Part shown: in pieces, positions 48,348-61,700 of the stretch
Numbering within the stretch: position 1 is the first letter of the stretch
How the letters are laid out: the number at the start of each line of letters is the position of its first letter
Assembly (NCBI RefSeq): GCF_050908995.1
Contig: NC_135120.1
Span: 14,521,433-14,585,432, forward strand
DNA: 64,000 bases
Direction of reading: 5' to 3'
Source: Andrena cerasifolii
Taxonomy: Eukaryota > Arthropoda > Insecta > Hymenoptera > Andrenidae
Made by a program: the position numbers and the translations under genes
Notes under the pieces: model-generated
What the model was told of the DNA's origin: nothing
The model's database searches: none
What the model saw: the letters and a program-made list of their open reading frames with translations, nothing else

Positions 48348-50550
48348 AACGCAGATCAGCGGCTCTGTTACAGGAGCAGTCTCTACGTTAAGAAATATGC
48401 AGGGTGCCATGGAAATATGACGGGTAAACTATTTGCCACGCAAATGTCCCTGGAGCTACTAAAGATCGGGAAGAAAGTTGTTTGGGGTAAAATTCCAAAG
48501 GAGATGATCAACAAAGTGCTTGAAACGACGATAAAGTTAATTTCGTGGCTGGAGCCGGTTTCAAGATCGAGGATCGCCTTTATATCTTACAAGAAACTGG
48601 TTCCGAAGAACACAAGCCTCTGCGTTAAGTATAAGAACCGACCCTTTTTGTTTACACTTGCAGCCACGTGAATGGGCAATTTGATGAATTATAATCGCAC
48701 GTGTAGAACGCGGTCACTCCTTCACCTTTACGCTCGACCGATCGCGAGGTTCTTACCGGCACTTTCAATGGCCGTGAATTGTACAGACGTTTTTTTAGAA
48801 ACGTCCAGCGTTTTTGTCTTAGCATAATGCTATTAAACCAAGTATTTAATGGGATGAAAGTGACAATGCAAAACTCACCCGGGTGAAATGGTCTTCACCG
48901 GTCGCGTCGTAATCCATTTCCTGTCCTCTTTCTTCCCGAATACAATCGCGTGTATTTGCTTAGTGAACGGGGCGTTTCGTAGTCACTCGACTGTGCTTGA
49001 AAAACACAATTTACAGTGCGATAAAAGAAAGTCACGCATACCAGGAATCGTTGAGCGTTCAGGAATCGCGAGATCGTCGACCCCTTCCGCACGGCAATTC
49101 AATAGCACGGCTACTCGAGTGATCCTGCTTTTCCCATCGCCTCGTTTCAATCGACGATTCTAATTCGGACTAAAGGACAAAGACGCAACGAATGTCCGCC
49201 AGTAGTTTCTGTCTTAACCCACCCTCGTGCTGATCCTACCCAGACCGATAGTACTCAACAACGCTTGAACTCGTACGATACTCGGTAAAAAAAAAACAAA
49301 GTACACCGTGCATATAGCGTGTAGAAACGCAAGGCTACCGATACCCGGAAAACGGGACATTTAACGTCACACTGTGGCCGTTCGAACCCCCGAACAAGAA
49401 CACACTTCCACTTCCCCAGTTCAGACAGCTATCGGACGAAATTTTCCACCGCGCGCGAAAGGACCGGCGTTCTCGGACACGCGCAACCACCAATTCGACC
49501 AGTAGACGCGCAAAACCGAGTCGGTCGGGCGGAGTTAGACGCGGGCCGATGTTAGGCGCGGTGGCTCGCGAAGGGATGACAAGACGGGCGGAGAAGCGTG
49601 GCTGCAAGTTCACCTCGCCGCTGTTCCTCCAGGTTTAACCGGAGTTCGTGCGCAAGATTCTAGCAAGTGGACGCGGAAAAGAGAGTAGGAGAAAGAGAGG
49701 AAGGGAAAGAGACGAGGCGGCAAGGTGAAAAGAGGAAGCGAGGGAGGGCGATGGGGATTCGAACGAGTGAGAGGCGGTGGACAACTCTACGAGGAGAGGC
49801 AGGGGTACGTATTTTACGGGCGCCCCGCGAGAAAGTCGACCCCCCTCTCAGCGCGTTAACAGCGATATTTTATGCAACGGAGCCCGCCAGACGACGCGAG
49901 CTCGATCGCATGAACGCCTCCGCCGTACTTTCTAATTGTTCTTCCTGATCAGCTCTTACCGGTTATTATGCAATAGGAGAGGCTCGGCCCGGCGTACGTG
50001 TTATGCGATGCTGCGTTCCGATTATGGCGGACGCTTGGCTGTGAAAGATTTAACCGTGGTCGCGCTGGGTGTTCAAACACGCACCCTTAAGTCGGCCGGG
50101 GCTTTCGATCGCCTCCCCTGGGAAAGTTTTGTAGGCACAAAGAGGACTCCGAGTTTGCGTTACTTTCAAAGCGAATTGCAAATTAATTCGGGGGCAAAAG
50201 ATACCGACGCTGGTTAAAGTGCTAAGTTGGACTTGGGCCTTGTTCTTTGATTAGAAAAACTGTTTCGGTTTGGTATCGGTATCACGTTTCAAAATGTGGG
50301 AAAGATTTAGGTTGTTTTTATGCAGCTATTTAAATTATTGCATCATTACGCAATTACTGTAAGTCGGTGCTGTCCACTTCGAGTTGTCTAGAGTTTCCGG
50401 ACTCCCCCCATTCAGCCTGTCTCATTATTGTATAAGTAATAAGGAAGTTTTTTGTGGGGACAGATTTCGAGTGTTTTTATTTTCCTATCCAGTAGAGCGC
50501 GCGCAGGTAAAAACAAAATTAGCCTTGAATGCTAAATTGCTCTGTTAGAT
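48348..50550. other. Intergenic with a purine-rich tract
   Basis: No supported gene. A GAGAGAAAGAGG-type purine tract lies near 49670-49760. A minus-strand ATG at about 48913 (GAAATGGATTACGACGCG) ends in a GTGAGT donor near 48883; it is an isolated exon candidate of 13 codons with no assignable partner. Confidence 0.35.
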
Positions 50551-50898
50551 AATTTAGGATCTTGCAGCAAGAGGGATGCAGCTGTATTTTTAATATATGT
50601 AAAAAAATCTACACTCAAATCCGATAACAAATAAGCGATTGATTGCGAATTTTTAATCTGCGCCCATTACTGTTTTGCGCAATACGCATACTCCAGATTT
50701 TTAAATTTTCCAAAAATAGAGATAAAAACTTATTAACTCATTAACTGCTACTTACTGCGTAAAAATATATATTTTTCAATTAGTGTTCTCTTCTTCAAGT
50801 TAAGTCAAAGCAATAATTTTATAAACAGTTTTTTCTAATTTACTTGAAGGTGCTAGGTAAAGATGGAGCTGCGCTCTTTTGCTGCAAGGTCCTCAATT
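50551..50898. mobile_element. MITE with imperfect ~35-bp TIRs
   Basis: The left end AATTTAGGATCTTGCAGCAA, continuing GAGGGATGCAGCT, matches the complement of the right end (AATTGAGGACCTTGCAGCAA then AAGAGCGCAGCT). The ~348-bp element is AT-rich and non-coding. Superfamily unknown. Confidence 0.7.
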
Positions 50899-50958
50899 TG
50901 TAATACCGAAAGCTTATATCTACCCACGAACCCTTCTAAATGCCGATTCTACCATTAA

Positions 50959-51223
50959 CACTATTCCTACCGACGCTTCACGTATACCTATTCCTACCGC
51001 GAGCGGTCTTTAGCACAACTTATATTTTTTTAATATAGAATGAAGATAATAGCCAATTTGACAGTATAAAAGTATAGTATCTTTTATTCAGAAGTATATC
51101 ATGTATACACGTATATTTGAGGAAAAGTCGTGAAGTTTAAAGGCGATTCAATTACGTTGTACATAGGAAATTCTAATCGAAATTTTAAAAACGGTCATTT
51201 GACCGGTCGTGGTAGGAATAGTG
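50959..51223. mobile_element. TTAA-flanked MITE, 265 bp
   Basis: TTAA at 50955-50958 and 51224-51227. Terminal inverted repeats are CACTATTCCTACCGACG at the left and CGTGGTAGGAATAGTG at the right. The left subterminal region repeats CTATTCCTACCG a second time. The TTAA flanks point to the piggyBac superfamily, but the ends do not begin with CCC. No coding capacity. Confidence 0.78.
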
Positions 51224-51227
51224 TTAA

Positions 51228-52530
51228 ACAACACTAGGACACTGGAATCGTGTCACATATCGAGAGATCCATCTCCGATCTCCAGGAACGTCACACGCCG
51301 GTACGTCACACATCGGGACGGAAGAAACATGCATAATTACGCGATCGACAACGACGCGTAGTTGTTGCATAAAACAAACACGTTGGCTGCATAGGTGCAA
51401 CAGGTATGCACCATGAACGCGTCTGTATTACGTATAGGTTTCCTACAGCTGCAAATGCCCGATGCGGAAAACGTCACATGCGCAGAGGGTTACGTAAAAT
51501 AGCGCTCGCTGCGAAGATAATAGCGGATGCACGCTTCTTGTACGGAGAACATCGGGCAATCGGGGAACTCCCCTGATAGGTCCAATTAGCTCTAATCGCG
51601 CAAGTATAGCGAGCAAGTAGCGCGATCGGGAATATGGGAATTACAGCCGTGGTCCGCGAAACGTGCTCCATAAATAAATAATATGCCGCTCTGCACGTGA
51701 AATTATCCGCTATTAGGTGTGCTCGCGTGTGCGAAGGGCTAATACAATGGGAGATTTATTCGATGCGGAGGAAAAACAATGGAATTTATTCAATCTCAGA
51801 TAAACATGATCGGAGTAGGTGTTGGGCGTGCAATTAATTATTTGGACCGAAGCAGTGGGAAAGCACTGGCGAGATGTTGCCTCTAGCTGCCACATGGAAC
51901 AGTGGTGCAAGCTGAAGGAAGTGAACAGTGGATCGACCGATTGTGACTCGTCGGGGTAGTACAGAAGGAACGGAACCGTCAATCCGCTAAGCACGGTGGG
52001 ATGTCGAGTTACGTGAGGTTACACTATTCGTTACTTTCCAAGCGAGATCGTTACGTGGACCAGTGCGGGAAATGTTACGAGAGAGATTACGAGCGATTGG
52101 AGTACGCGTCGCGAGTTGAACCCGCGCACTGTCGTAAGAAAGATTCGACCCTAGGAGCGACGAGTGCCGTCACCATTAACTATTTTATATAATGCTTAAT
52201 GAAGTGACAAAAAAATTGTTGGGCGTAGGAAAACATACACCCAACGTTCCGTAAGTAACTCGATATATGTAGGTATATATCATCGAACTCATCAGACACA
52301 ATACAATTGGTACCAGACCCGTCACACCTGATACGAGTGGTATTAGACCCGTGAAACCAGACGACCTGTCTGATACCCATTTATTGATAGCGCCAGTATC
52401 GCCCGTAGCAGGTATGCTGTGTTGTATGTAGGTATGCAGTGGCTTGTTCTGACGCCTGAAATATATTTCATTTTGTCGTCTGATTAACGTTGTGAGCTTA
52501 CTGTACCCCCACAATCAGATATATATGGAT
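51228..52530. other. Intergenic, no gene seen
   Basis: Short open frames only. No repeat signature recognised apart from weak GATACGAGTGGTA-like duplications near 52310-52370. Confidence 0.35.
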
Positions 52531-52975
52531 GGCTCACAAGGGAAGATCCCGAACTCGGAAATTCAAAAAATTCTGACACTTTGTGAATATGCTGGGGATT
52601 TCCTCCTGATTACAACGCAATTTTTGTTTGCTGCCCAAATTCACTCTAAAGGGGTGAAATTGACCCCTGAAAACACGGCTATTTTCCGATTTTATTTTGT
52701 AACTCGCAATCTGTAAGAGATAGAAAAAAAGTTTCAAGACAAAAGTTACTTCATTTAATTAGGACTATCAGTTGCCAATTTACAGTTCTTGCAGTTCGCG
52801 AGTTATAATACCAAATTGGAAAATACATGGAATTTAAGGGGGCAATTCCAACCCCTTAGAGTGAATTTGGGCAACAAACAGAAATTGCGTTGTAATCAGG
52901 AGGAAATCCTCTATCTATTCACAAAGATTCAGAATTTTTTTAATTACCGGGTTCAGGATCTTCCCTTGTTAGTGC
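52531..52975. mobile_element. Near-palindromic foldback element
   Basis: The left arm contains ACAAGGGAAGATCC (about 52538) and the right arm ends GGATCTTCCCTTGT (about 52971). The arms also share GGATTTCCTCCTGATTACAA and GGGCAGCAAACAAAAATTGC-type segments in inverse orientation. Because the arms mirror each other, the minus frame of the left arm and the plus frame of the right arm translate to similar peptides, which can mimic a conserved gene. No TSD identified. Confidence 0.8.
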
Positions 52976-55900
52976 ACAAATATTTTATTCCCACTTGTTG
53001 TGAAATTTGAGTTTTTATATGCAACAAATAGTTCGTAGCTGTTTCCGCATGCTGTGTAAAAATCATAATTAAATCTACATACTTCATAAATTTGTCAAAA
53101 ATAATATTTCTGTTCATTGTATGCTCCTGAATCTTATGTACCATTGCACTAAGCCATCGATGTGTGAGAACTTATGCTATGACTGTATTTCAGAAAAAGC
53201 TTTAGTGTGGCTGATCGAATTATTTATACTTCTATGAAGGAATTGTTTTCGCACTGCTGGTCTCAATGTAATCCACAATGACGATGGTCTGTACCACAGA
53301 TGTGTCACGTTCATTCATTTTTACCGACGTTAACTCTTACGTCAATCGTTCGAATACAATCATCCTGACCACGTCCTCCGTCAATCGTCCACCTTCGATT
53401 ATCGCCGAAATTGGGCATGTCTTATACAGACACGCGTGTCTTTTTCCGTTGGACCTTTAAGGAACGTCGAGCTTATGCACGTAACAACGTTTCTTTTAAA
53501 CTTAATAAAAGCTAGGGTCACCAACAACGACATACACGGCACGTATCTACCTACTGTCTCCTATATCGATGAAAGAACGAATCAACGAGACGCAAGGAAC
53601 CACAAAAATACACCCATAACGAGGCACGAGTGGTTCCCTCGATATTTTTACCCACTATTTCCGTCCTTTCTCCCTCTATTTTCGTCCTCGTATTGCGTTA
53701 TAAAGCAATCCGCGGAAATAGACTCGTCGTCCTCCATGAAAATTGAAACGTCAGCCGCTCCCGTGCGCCGCTTCTGTTTTCCCCGCAAGATGATAGCGAT
53801 TGGAGCGCGGTTTATAGTATTTATACCGTGCACGAGGATAATAGCACCGCAATGAATCGAAATTCTTACTTAGCCTCCTCGTGCGCGTATGAATAAAAAC
53901 GTCCTTGATTACCCGTGCTACGCGATTCGCACGGGAAGCCTGGATCCCCTTGATTCACCGCAGGTGGGTAAGTCGTAACGCTCGATAAGCGAATCACCGA
54001 CTGTGTTACAGCATTGTTGGCGTTATATTACGGTAATACCCGGGCAGGCTTTCCCAGGAGACGCTGCGCACTGCCATTAGGTAGGTGCATACCCGTTTAA
54101 GCTACCGCATCGAACGTTCAGGGAGAACGCGAGGATACGCTGGAATAAAAGTGAAAGAAAAAGGAAACATTCCCATCGTGCGTCGTGAAATTCAATGCCT
54201 GTTTGTCCCGTGATCCTGATGACATGCTGCTAAGCGTTTCATCAGCCCAATGTTGCACGGCATTGAGAAACAGAATATTGTTCGCAGCAGCACAATGGAG
54301 TCCGCGTGGAAAGACGCTTTGTAACGCAATGTTTTCCGAGAAACCCCAAGGCGATCGTGGCTGAAAGATCTTACGCGCTGCCTTCCTAGAGGCGCCTGTG
54401 CCTTTTGTTCGTGAACGGTCGGATTAAAAGTCCTCTCGATGGATTGTACCGCGCGATTAAAACATACAGGATGGCCAGCGATCGGCGCTACATATTGAGA
54501 AGTTTGGGTACACGCGCACCAACGCGAAGGGAATTCGTAAATCTTGCTACTGTCAAGCGAAGGCAGCGCAGGCAGCACGAAATTTATTGCGAAACGACCT
54601 TTTCTTCATCAGTGTCCATTCTATGATTCACGACGGCGCAATTCATGAGCGAATATCATTCGGACTTCCCAAGGTTCCTGGCCAGCCCGTACACGGCGGT
54701 AGGAAAGTATCTTCGTGGGTTAAGAATGTTCAGATGTCTAGTAAATGTCCTCGAAGCCTTGGCAGGCTGCGATCTGATATCGACGATTCATTTAGTAGAG
54801 AGACATACGATTATTCTAATATCCCCTGTCGGTATAAATCTTGAATCAATTAAGAGGAAGCACGTCTGGTTACATCGCGATAACCATCGTTGCAAATCAT
54901 AATCGCGAACGCGAATTACCATTAGAAATTCATTCATATCCCTTTTCAAAACACGGCGCCCGCTCGCTGCTCGTCTGTTCGCTCATTGGCGCAGCCCGCC
55001 GCGTGAAAATTGCGAAAGTAGATCGAACAGGCACTCGCGTGCTCTTTGTTCCCGCGCAAATGTCCGTCGTCTTTCTTGCACAGAGGCGACCTGCTTTTCA
55101 CGGACTTCCTGGCTGGCTGCGATGCCCGAGTAAGACGCGAATAATCGCGCCAGTTTCGCAGCGCTGCGAAAATCTGTCGCAAGGCGGCCAACGCTGATAG
55201 CGCAGTGCTTTCTTTGCTATCCTATCTGCGCGTTCGGGTATCGGCGTCGCGAGGCGTAGATCGAGTCTCCACGCGTGCGATTTGCAAAAGGGAGCGCAAT
55301 TAAAACGTCACTGCGGGGCGTTCCACTGTTGAATTCGATCCTTTTCAAGCGGTTCTAGTATGTGCTCGAATGAGCCTTTCCTAGTTTCCTCGTTTCACCT
55401 TGATACACTTACAGGTGGAGCACCGAATGGTTTCTTTATGGACGTTAAGTTGCGCTCGTAAATGTTTATTTTATTAGATGGACTTCCAGCAGAAGTGGAA
55501 GGAAATGACTGTATTATGATCGTTGCGGAATAAGTACCTTGCCTGTGACTTAATACCTCTAATCATTTATATACAGGAAGAAATTTGAATGTAGTAAAAG
55601 TAATTAATTTCTCGATTACCAATGCTAACTTTGGACCCGCATTAAGCAACCAATTCGAGCTTGGATTAATTATAATACGCATGGGGCGCACCTTTAGGAC
55701 GCCGATGGGGCCACTTTTTGGTCTCATACCTACTTTGTTCGAGCGATCGAATGAATATGCGATTCGAGGGGTTACAGGTTCAGAAGCGTTTATAATGCAG
55801 CGATGAAATTAATCAGAGGATGACCCGGATGAAACGGAGCGGCTACTGTGTCGAGAGCTTTTGCACGTTGTGAAAACTGAACGATCACTACTGTTCCAAT

Positions 55901-56779
55901 TATGGAGTTTTTGAATAATAGAAGTTTAATTTTTTAAATTAATTCGTTTCTTAATTTTCAAATTCCAAATGTACTTCACGTAAAATAATACACATTCGAA
56001 TGATTTCATCTTAAATCGTAGCCTCTCTCCAGCTTCTTAACTTAGCAGCGTTTAACTATGAAGAAGAACATTCTTTTCACACCTCCAATCGACTGACACA
56101 AGCCCTTTTTCATTTCCCGCGAATACTAAAGAGATAAGTACCTTTTAAATACTGCTAATCGCGACGCCATAGGCACTTTAAAGTTTTACAGCGCCCTCGT
56201 CACTTTCAAGAGTAAAGACCTACGAATAATGGAGGTTCTGTTGTAAATATACAGTACCTTGCCATCCTTCACCGGTGTTTGGTTCGTCCCTCAGAATTTA
56301 ATGTTTGGTTCCCTCCGCGAACACGAGCTTCTCTGAACGTTTCGAGCGGCGTGTGCTATTCTCTGCCGCGTGTTCGCGTAAACGCGTTAAACGCTTGCTT
56401 AAAGCAAGGATAGACGTTAAATTGTGAGAAGCATTCCCGCTGACGAAAATATTTTAGAAATTAACGCGAGGCTAGTGAGCCGCAAGACGTTATCATCGCG
56501 CCAGCAATATCTACGAGTTGGAGAAGGTCAGGAAGGGTCTTCTTCTTTTGCAAGATTTGCGGAATTAGTGAACTTTGCTACTAGAAACGCGATAGTGGAC
56601 GTGTTCAGGGGCTGTATACACCCAGAATGCAGAATACGACATCAAAGGAAGGTCAATTTTATGGACCCGGAATCGATTTCCTGTAAATTCAAATAAAAAA
56701 TTTATAAAAAAAGATTTTATGCTAAACGATGTTATTAAAAATGTAGTAAAAACTAAATTAAAATGGACTAAAAACTAAA
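52976..56779. other. Intergenic, no gene seen
   Basis: No coding frame, RNA gene or repeat could be supported here. Open frames up to ~139 codons lack domain resemblance. Confidence 0.4.
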
Positions 56780-57215
56780 AAATAATTCTTTTCTTGTACT
56801 ACAATTTCGATGGTGATGTACGAACGCTTGCAAAGTTTCAGTTTTACTATTCGTACATACGTGACGGATCATTTCTCGATAAACTGTGTATTTTCGACAA
56901 TTGGGATGCGACTAGGGTCCCAATTGCAGCGGCTTTTTGTCGTTTTCGTAAACAACGCGAGTGGCTCATTTCAAGTCGTTTTGATTTGTGGTTATGGGTT
57001 ATATTTATTGATGACTGGGTATTTTTTTTACCCCCACGGGTTAATTTTTTTTTTTTAAATATTGTATTGTCATACAAACTACACACGCCTGCAAAGTTTC
57101 AAGACAATTGGATAGTTGGAAGTGGGTTAAATTTGAGTTGCCAGATTTGAACTATACATACAAACATACAATCATACAAACACACAGAGGATCGAAGCTG
57201 AATAAAATCGTTTAA
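56780..57215 (+). mobile_element. Possible RTE-type non-LTR retrotransposon 3' end
   Basis: The segment CAAAGTTTCAAGACAATTGG followed by ATAGTTGGAAGTGGG, then TGCCAGATTTGAAC, repeated ACATACAAAC motifs and AAGCTGAATAAAA, resembles the 3' tails of RTE-like LINEs in arthropods. No reverse-transcriptase sequence is visible, so if correct it is a 5'-truncated copy on the + strand. The assignment rests on remembered tail style and is tentative. Confidence 0.4.
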
Positions 57216-58517
57216 AAACAAAATTGGCTCACTTTAACCTGTACCTTAAACCGTTGCACTTGATAAAAATTATTCAATGGACAGATCGACAAATTTTAAC
57301 GAGTTGTGAAAAAAACTATGCATATAAAAATTGTACTGAGTTTCTTGAGTGCAAAGGGTCGAGATACAAACTTTTATCTAATGAATATTATTGGAAGGTA
57401 CTGCAAAATGTTGATCTAACAATAAACTAATTTCTAAACGGCAGTGTTTATAATACAAGATGTATGTGCACAATGTGTTAGTAAATTAATATATAATCGA
57501 AGTACCTACTTACATAGGTATTCGTGAAGCTGTGACGTCTGAAATATTATCGACCGACGGCACGTTAATTAAAGGATATCCTCGAAGACATCTTGCATAA
57601 GTAATGAAAAGCTTCGCGACTAAATAGAGCGGTTTACGTAAGGTGAACAGATACATCTATAAGATATTGAAAGGCATTACACGACAATCGTGCAGTCAGT
57701 TCGTTGTACCGCAATCAATCTGAATGTTTCGTTCACTTCGCAATCATATTTCTCCTTCATTAAAATGCGAATAATAATCACTTTTTCTGAAACGAATCCA
57801 CGACTACCGACAAAAGTCTCTCTATGACTAATGCCTCGAGAACGACGACACTTGTGATTTATTGCGAACTAATGACCGTAGGATAGCGTCGCGGATCTTC
57901 AGGGTCGCTAAAATTATCCAGTAAGCCTTATTAGGAAACGATCAACAATTAAATTACGTTTTAGGAAACGTCCAGTCATTCGACGAGCACAGAAGGCGTA
58001 CAATAACGCCCAGGTGAATTACTGCTCTACACTTCTACAGTAAAATCAAATAACCTTGATTTCTGATTCCCCGCTCATCCTTCTTACCTAACGCAATGGC
58101 AAATATCTTCGATTGAGAAACACGCATTAATTACTCATAAATATCCCCCACTCGGTATAGAGATAAAACAGCCATCAAATTTATAAGCAAGTACTTAACC
58201 AAGAACGTTGTACTAAAACGCCGTAGAGTAAAAGCAAGTCCACAGAAGGATCTTGTTAAATATCTGCTAGCAGTACACAGAGTTTGCACTAATGAAACTC
58301 GACCGAACTTTTCCGAACTTGAAAATCCATGATATATAAATGAAAAATTGCATTACTCATGATGACCCAGCAGGAAGTAGGTACACTTCGTCTTCAGACA
58401 GGTACACATTACGTGGTCCCATCAGTTCAAAGTATACTTCAAGCAGTCCACCAAAGTCCCTTCACTTGGATACGTAATCCACCACCATTTTCATACTCGA
58501 AAATCCCGATGCATTAC
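57216..58517. other. Intergenic, AT-rich, no gene seen
   Basis: AT-rich DNA with no supported coding frame or repeat. Confidence 0.4.
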
Positions 58518-58782
58518 TGTAAAATTTCGAAGACCAGTGAATCTTAGAATTTACCGGTGAATCTTAGAATTTACCGGTGGATCCTAGAATTCACAATTGT
58601 GGGCAGCAAAATTGCAAAATATCTTACAAAACATTTGAACCTCGGGCTTCTGCCAACAGCGGTGAGTAAATCCCAACATTCACCAGTACTTATCACTGGT
58701 GGAAGCGCAAGGTTTGAATGTTTTGTGGGACACTTCAGACTTTTACGATTCACCGCAACTGGTCGGTCTTCAAACTTTTACA
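58518..58782. mobile_element. Small foldback element with internal direct repeat
   Basis: The left end TGTAAAATTTCGAAGACC is mirrored by the right end GGTCTTCAAACTTTTACA. Inner matches include ACAAAACATTTGAACCT against AGGTTTGAATGTTTTGT. At the centre is CACCAGTACTTATCACTGGTG, a perfect 7-bp hairpin. The left arm carries two tandem copies of GAATCTTAGAATTTACCGGT. The inner ~110 bp would fold as a long wobble-paired hairpin. Most likely a MITE. Confidence 0.65.
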
Positions 58783-61700
58783 ATAGACTACGCGCCTCAG
58801 ACTCATTTTTACGTTCGTCCAAGCCGCACGCTCGTAACTACGTAGTGATTGGTAAGGCCAGCGTAAGAACACGCCATTCCAAGCAGCAGTCGATTTCCCA
58901 TTGGACTTGGGGTAAATAAAAACCATACATATTAAAAGAGGCGTCCAGGCGCGCTGCACGCGAGCATTCCGTTCGTTTCCTCCCTCGCGACGCGTCTTTT
59001 CTCATCGCGGGGCTACGTGCCCGGTTATACCCCCTGACTCACCAGCGTGCTCCAACAGGCCGAATAATATTAGAACGTGCCACGAGAGTTGACTCTCCCG
59101 TTCCTCGGGGTCACTCGTTCCCTTGTACCCTCGCGTTTTTCCTTTGCTGCTGCGCAATACTGACGGAGTAATTGCGACAGCGGGGGGAAGAACAAGGGCG
59201 GTCGCGCTAGGTACAAAGGGAGAATCAAGATGAAGGTATATGGTGAACACTGGCTGGCTAGGAAAATTCTGTTTCTTCCTTCTAATTCCAGATGTGCAAA
59301 GATTTTTGATACCTACCTTCTCTGCCGTGGCTTCGATTTTGATCCTGCTGATGATTGGTAGTTTGAATTCAGTGATGAATCGAATCAGTAACCGTTCGAT
59401 AGAGGTGGATGGTAGGAATTGCAGAAAAATTCGCGCTGCTTGTATAATCAGAAGTTAAAGTATCCTTCCTCCCTAAGCGCTCCCAACGCAAAGGGCAGAC
59501 GGCTCGATCCAATGTCAAGGAACCGAATGAAACCTTCCACCGAGCCGATTATCAGTGGAAGGACAGGGCCGCGGCGGGGGCCGGGGTGTTTCGGTTCCAA
59601 GGTATTTATGCTGTACAAGGGAACAAGAGGCGTGGGACGCCGAGACAGAGAGTCTTATCGATTTTCGTGCAGCTTCGGGAGCTGACAGACTGTGTAATAC
59701 GACGTGCTGGAATTGCAAAGCACGGCGTCGAGAAAACCATTAAACGACGTACGCTTGGAAATCGATACACCATACGTCGATCCGCGTTTCCGTGGAATCT
59801 AACCGGCGGTGCCCGGCGCCCCCGAGAAGCCAACGTCTCCGTTGCGATGAAAACGAAAACAGGAGCCATTTCTCTCTCACTTTCGCGGCTAATTATTGTG
59901 AAATACCTCGGACTAATTAGCGCGCGATCCGTATCTACCCTCGAGAACATGGAATGCGAAAGGAGGAAAAATTCGGGAAGTAATCGCGAGCTGTGTTTAA
60001 CTCGCGTAACCAAGGAAGTATCATAAAGCCGTTCTTATCGAACACCGTGCTTTAACAGTCCCAAACGAACCTCGAGCAATATAATTGTTTCGAGCATCAA
60101 GAAGCAACGTTGGACGATATTGAAACCTATTATCGACTTGTATGAAATCACTTTTACGAGTCGGCTGGAAAGTGGACATCGAGGTATCGACGATGAAAAC
60201 ACTCCAGCGTCCATAAATGAAAACGGAGCACGTGCTACCTTCGATTTTCAATCCCAACACGGTTATTGAAAAAAAATAGTAATAAACTGGGATAGTAGAG
60301 AGGCGAATTCATAAATTGCGTCTCAGTTATTAGATGGCGAGCGATAAACTGCACGTAGAAAGTCTTGCGGTGCTATCAGCGGTTGTATGATTATAGATAG
60401 GAGTCTTATCGTGGTTGGTATAAGGAAATTGAATGAATTAATCTGACAATGGAAACTCGAGACGCGACGGGGGAAAGAGCCGAAGCAGCAGAAACTTCGA
60501 TAACGTATGCTGTCGGTGCTTTCCCAGCCGTGTACAGAATTCCCGCCTACGTTCACGAACCTCTCGCCGTCGAGTCACACTTGAAGAGACTCAATTCCTT
60601 CGCGAGTCGAGCGGCGAAGCCGCGGGGGCAAGTTCGCGATATAACGCGGCGAGGAGTAAAAAGAATTTTACGCCGTTCTCGAAGTTATTTCGGTAATTGG
60701 AGCGTTAGGTGTCACACGTGCGCACGATCCTAACCCAGATTTCACACTTCTTGATCGCCCGCGATGGTAATCCGCGCGCTCGTGATACGAATGCTTTCGA
60801 AAGCGGCGCTGAACATGCAAAGAGAAGCCTGCATCGAGGAATACGGTGGATCTTAACCCATTTAACTTCGCAACTGTTTTCCAATCGTGTGAATTCATTT
60901 GCCACGATATCATTCGCTTCGCGTGTTCTTCGTACGAAACCCGCGAACAGAGGTATAATTCTCTGGGTAATAAAAGAGTATCCTACGTAAAAAGCAGAGC
61001 AGCCTCGACTTTTTACGGGGCCATCAAAATTTCACGGTGGATTTTATTAAGAAATCTGCATCGATTTGAATTGGGCACGTTAAAGTACGCGCTCTTTACG
61101 CGTTGTATAGTGGAGCGGATTCGGGAGGTGGGGATCGTGATTCGTAGTTCCAGATCATGTCGCACGAGAATTGATCCGGTCAAGAGGTCTGCAAGAAATC
61201 AAGACACTGAGTGGAATATAATCGACGCCAGCCTTGAATCCGAAGAATTGGAGTTATGCAATTTCAGGCACACAGGCGAGAGACCGAGTTGAGAGCGTCC
61301 AGTTCGACAACTCCGCTCGGATTGCGAAATATCTTGTTACATCGCTCCGATACTCTGTTTATTCGAGTCATTCAAAACGAGCTGCACAATTATGGAAAGC
61401 AATTACCGGGAATCCATCAGAGGAAACAGGCAGGAAAACCCAGTTTCCCGTGTTTACAGAATTATCTGAAATGCTCGGTGTATCGCGATCGAATCGCAAT
61501 GAATCGGAAAAACGAATTGTCAGAAACGTTAATTGTAAGATAACACCGATAAATATTAATGACTCATAATACTTTGATGAAGATACACGGCACCGTCTAT
61601 CGTACATTGCATCGATGAGTCGTCGAGTAACATTTCCCAGGATTGTTGAAAATCTTTCTCATTACCTGGTAAGTATGCATCTGCAGTAAAAAATGTTTGC

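Noticed and set aside
48883..48921. 13-codon minus-strand exon (ATG to GTGAGT) as the FEM1 start
   Set aside because: It is in phase, but lacks the expected VFNAA-like ankyrin start and would need an 8.6-kb intron. Unsupported.
49365..49400. GTTCGAACCCC as a tRNA T-loop
   Set aside because: No matching A box, anticodon arm or acceptor stem surrounds it.
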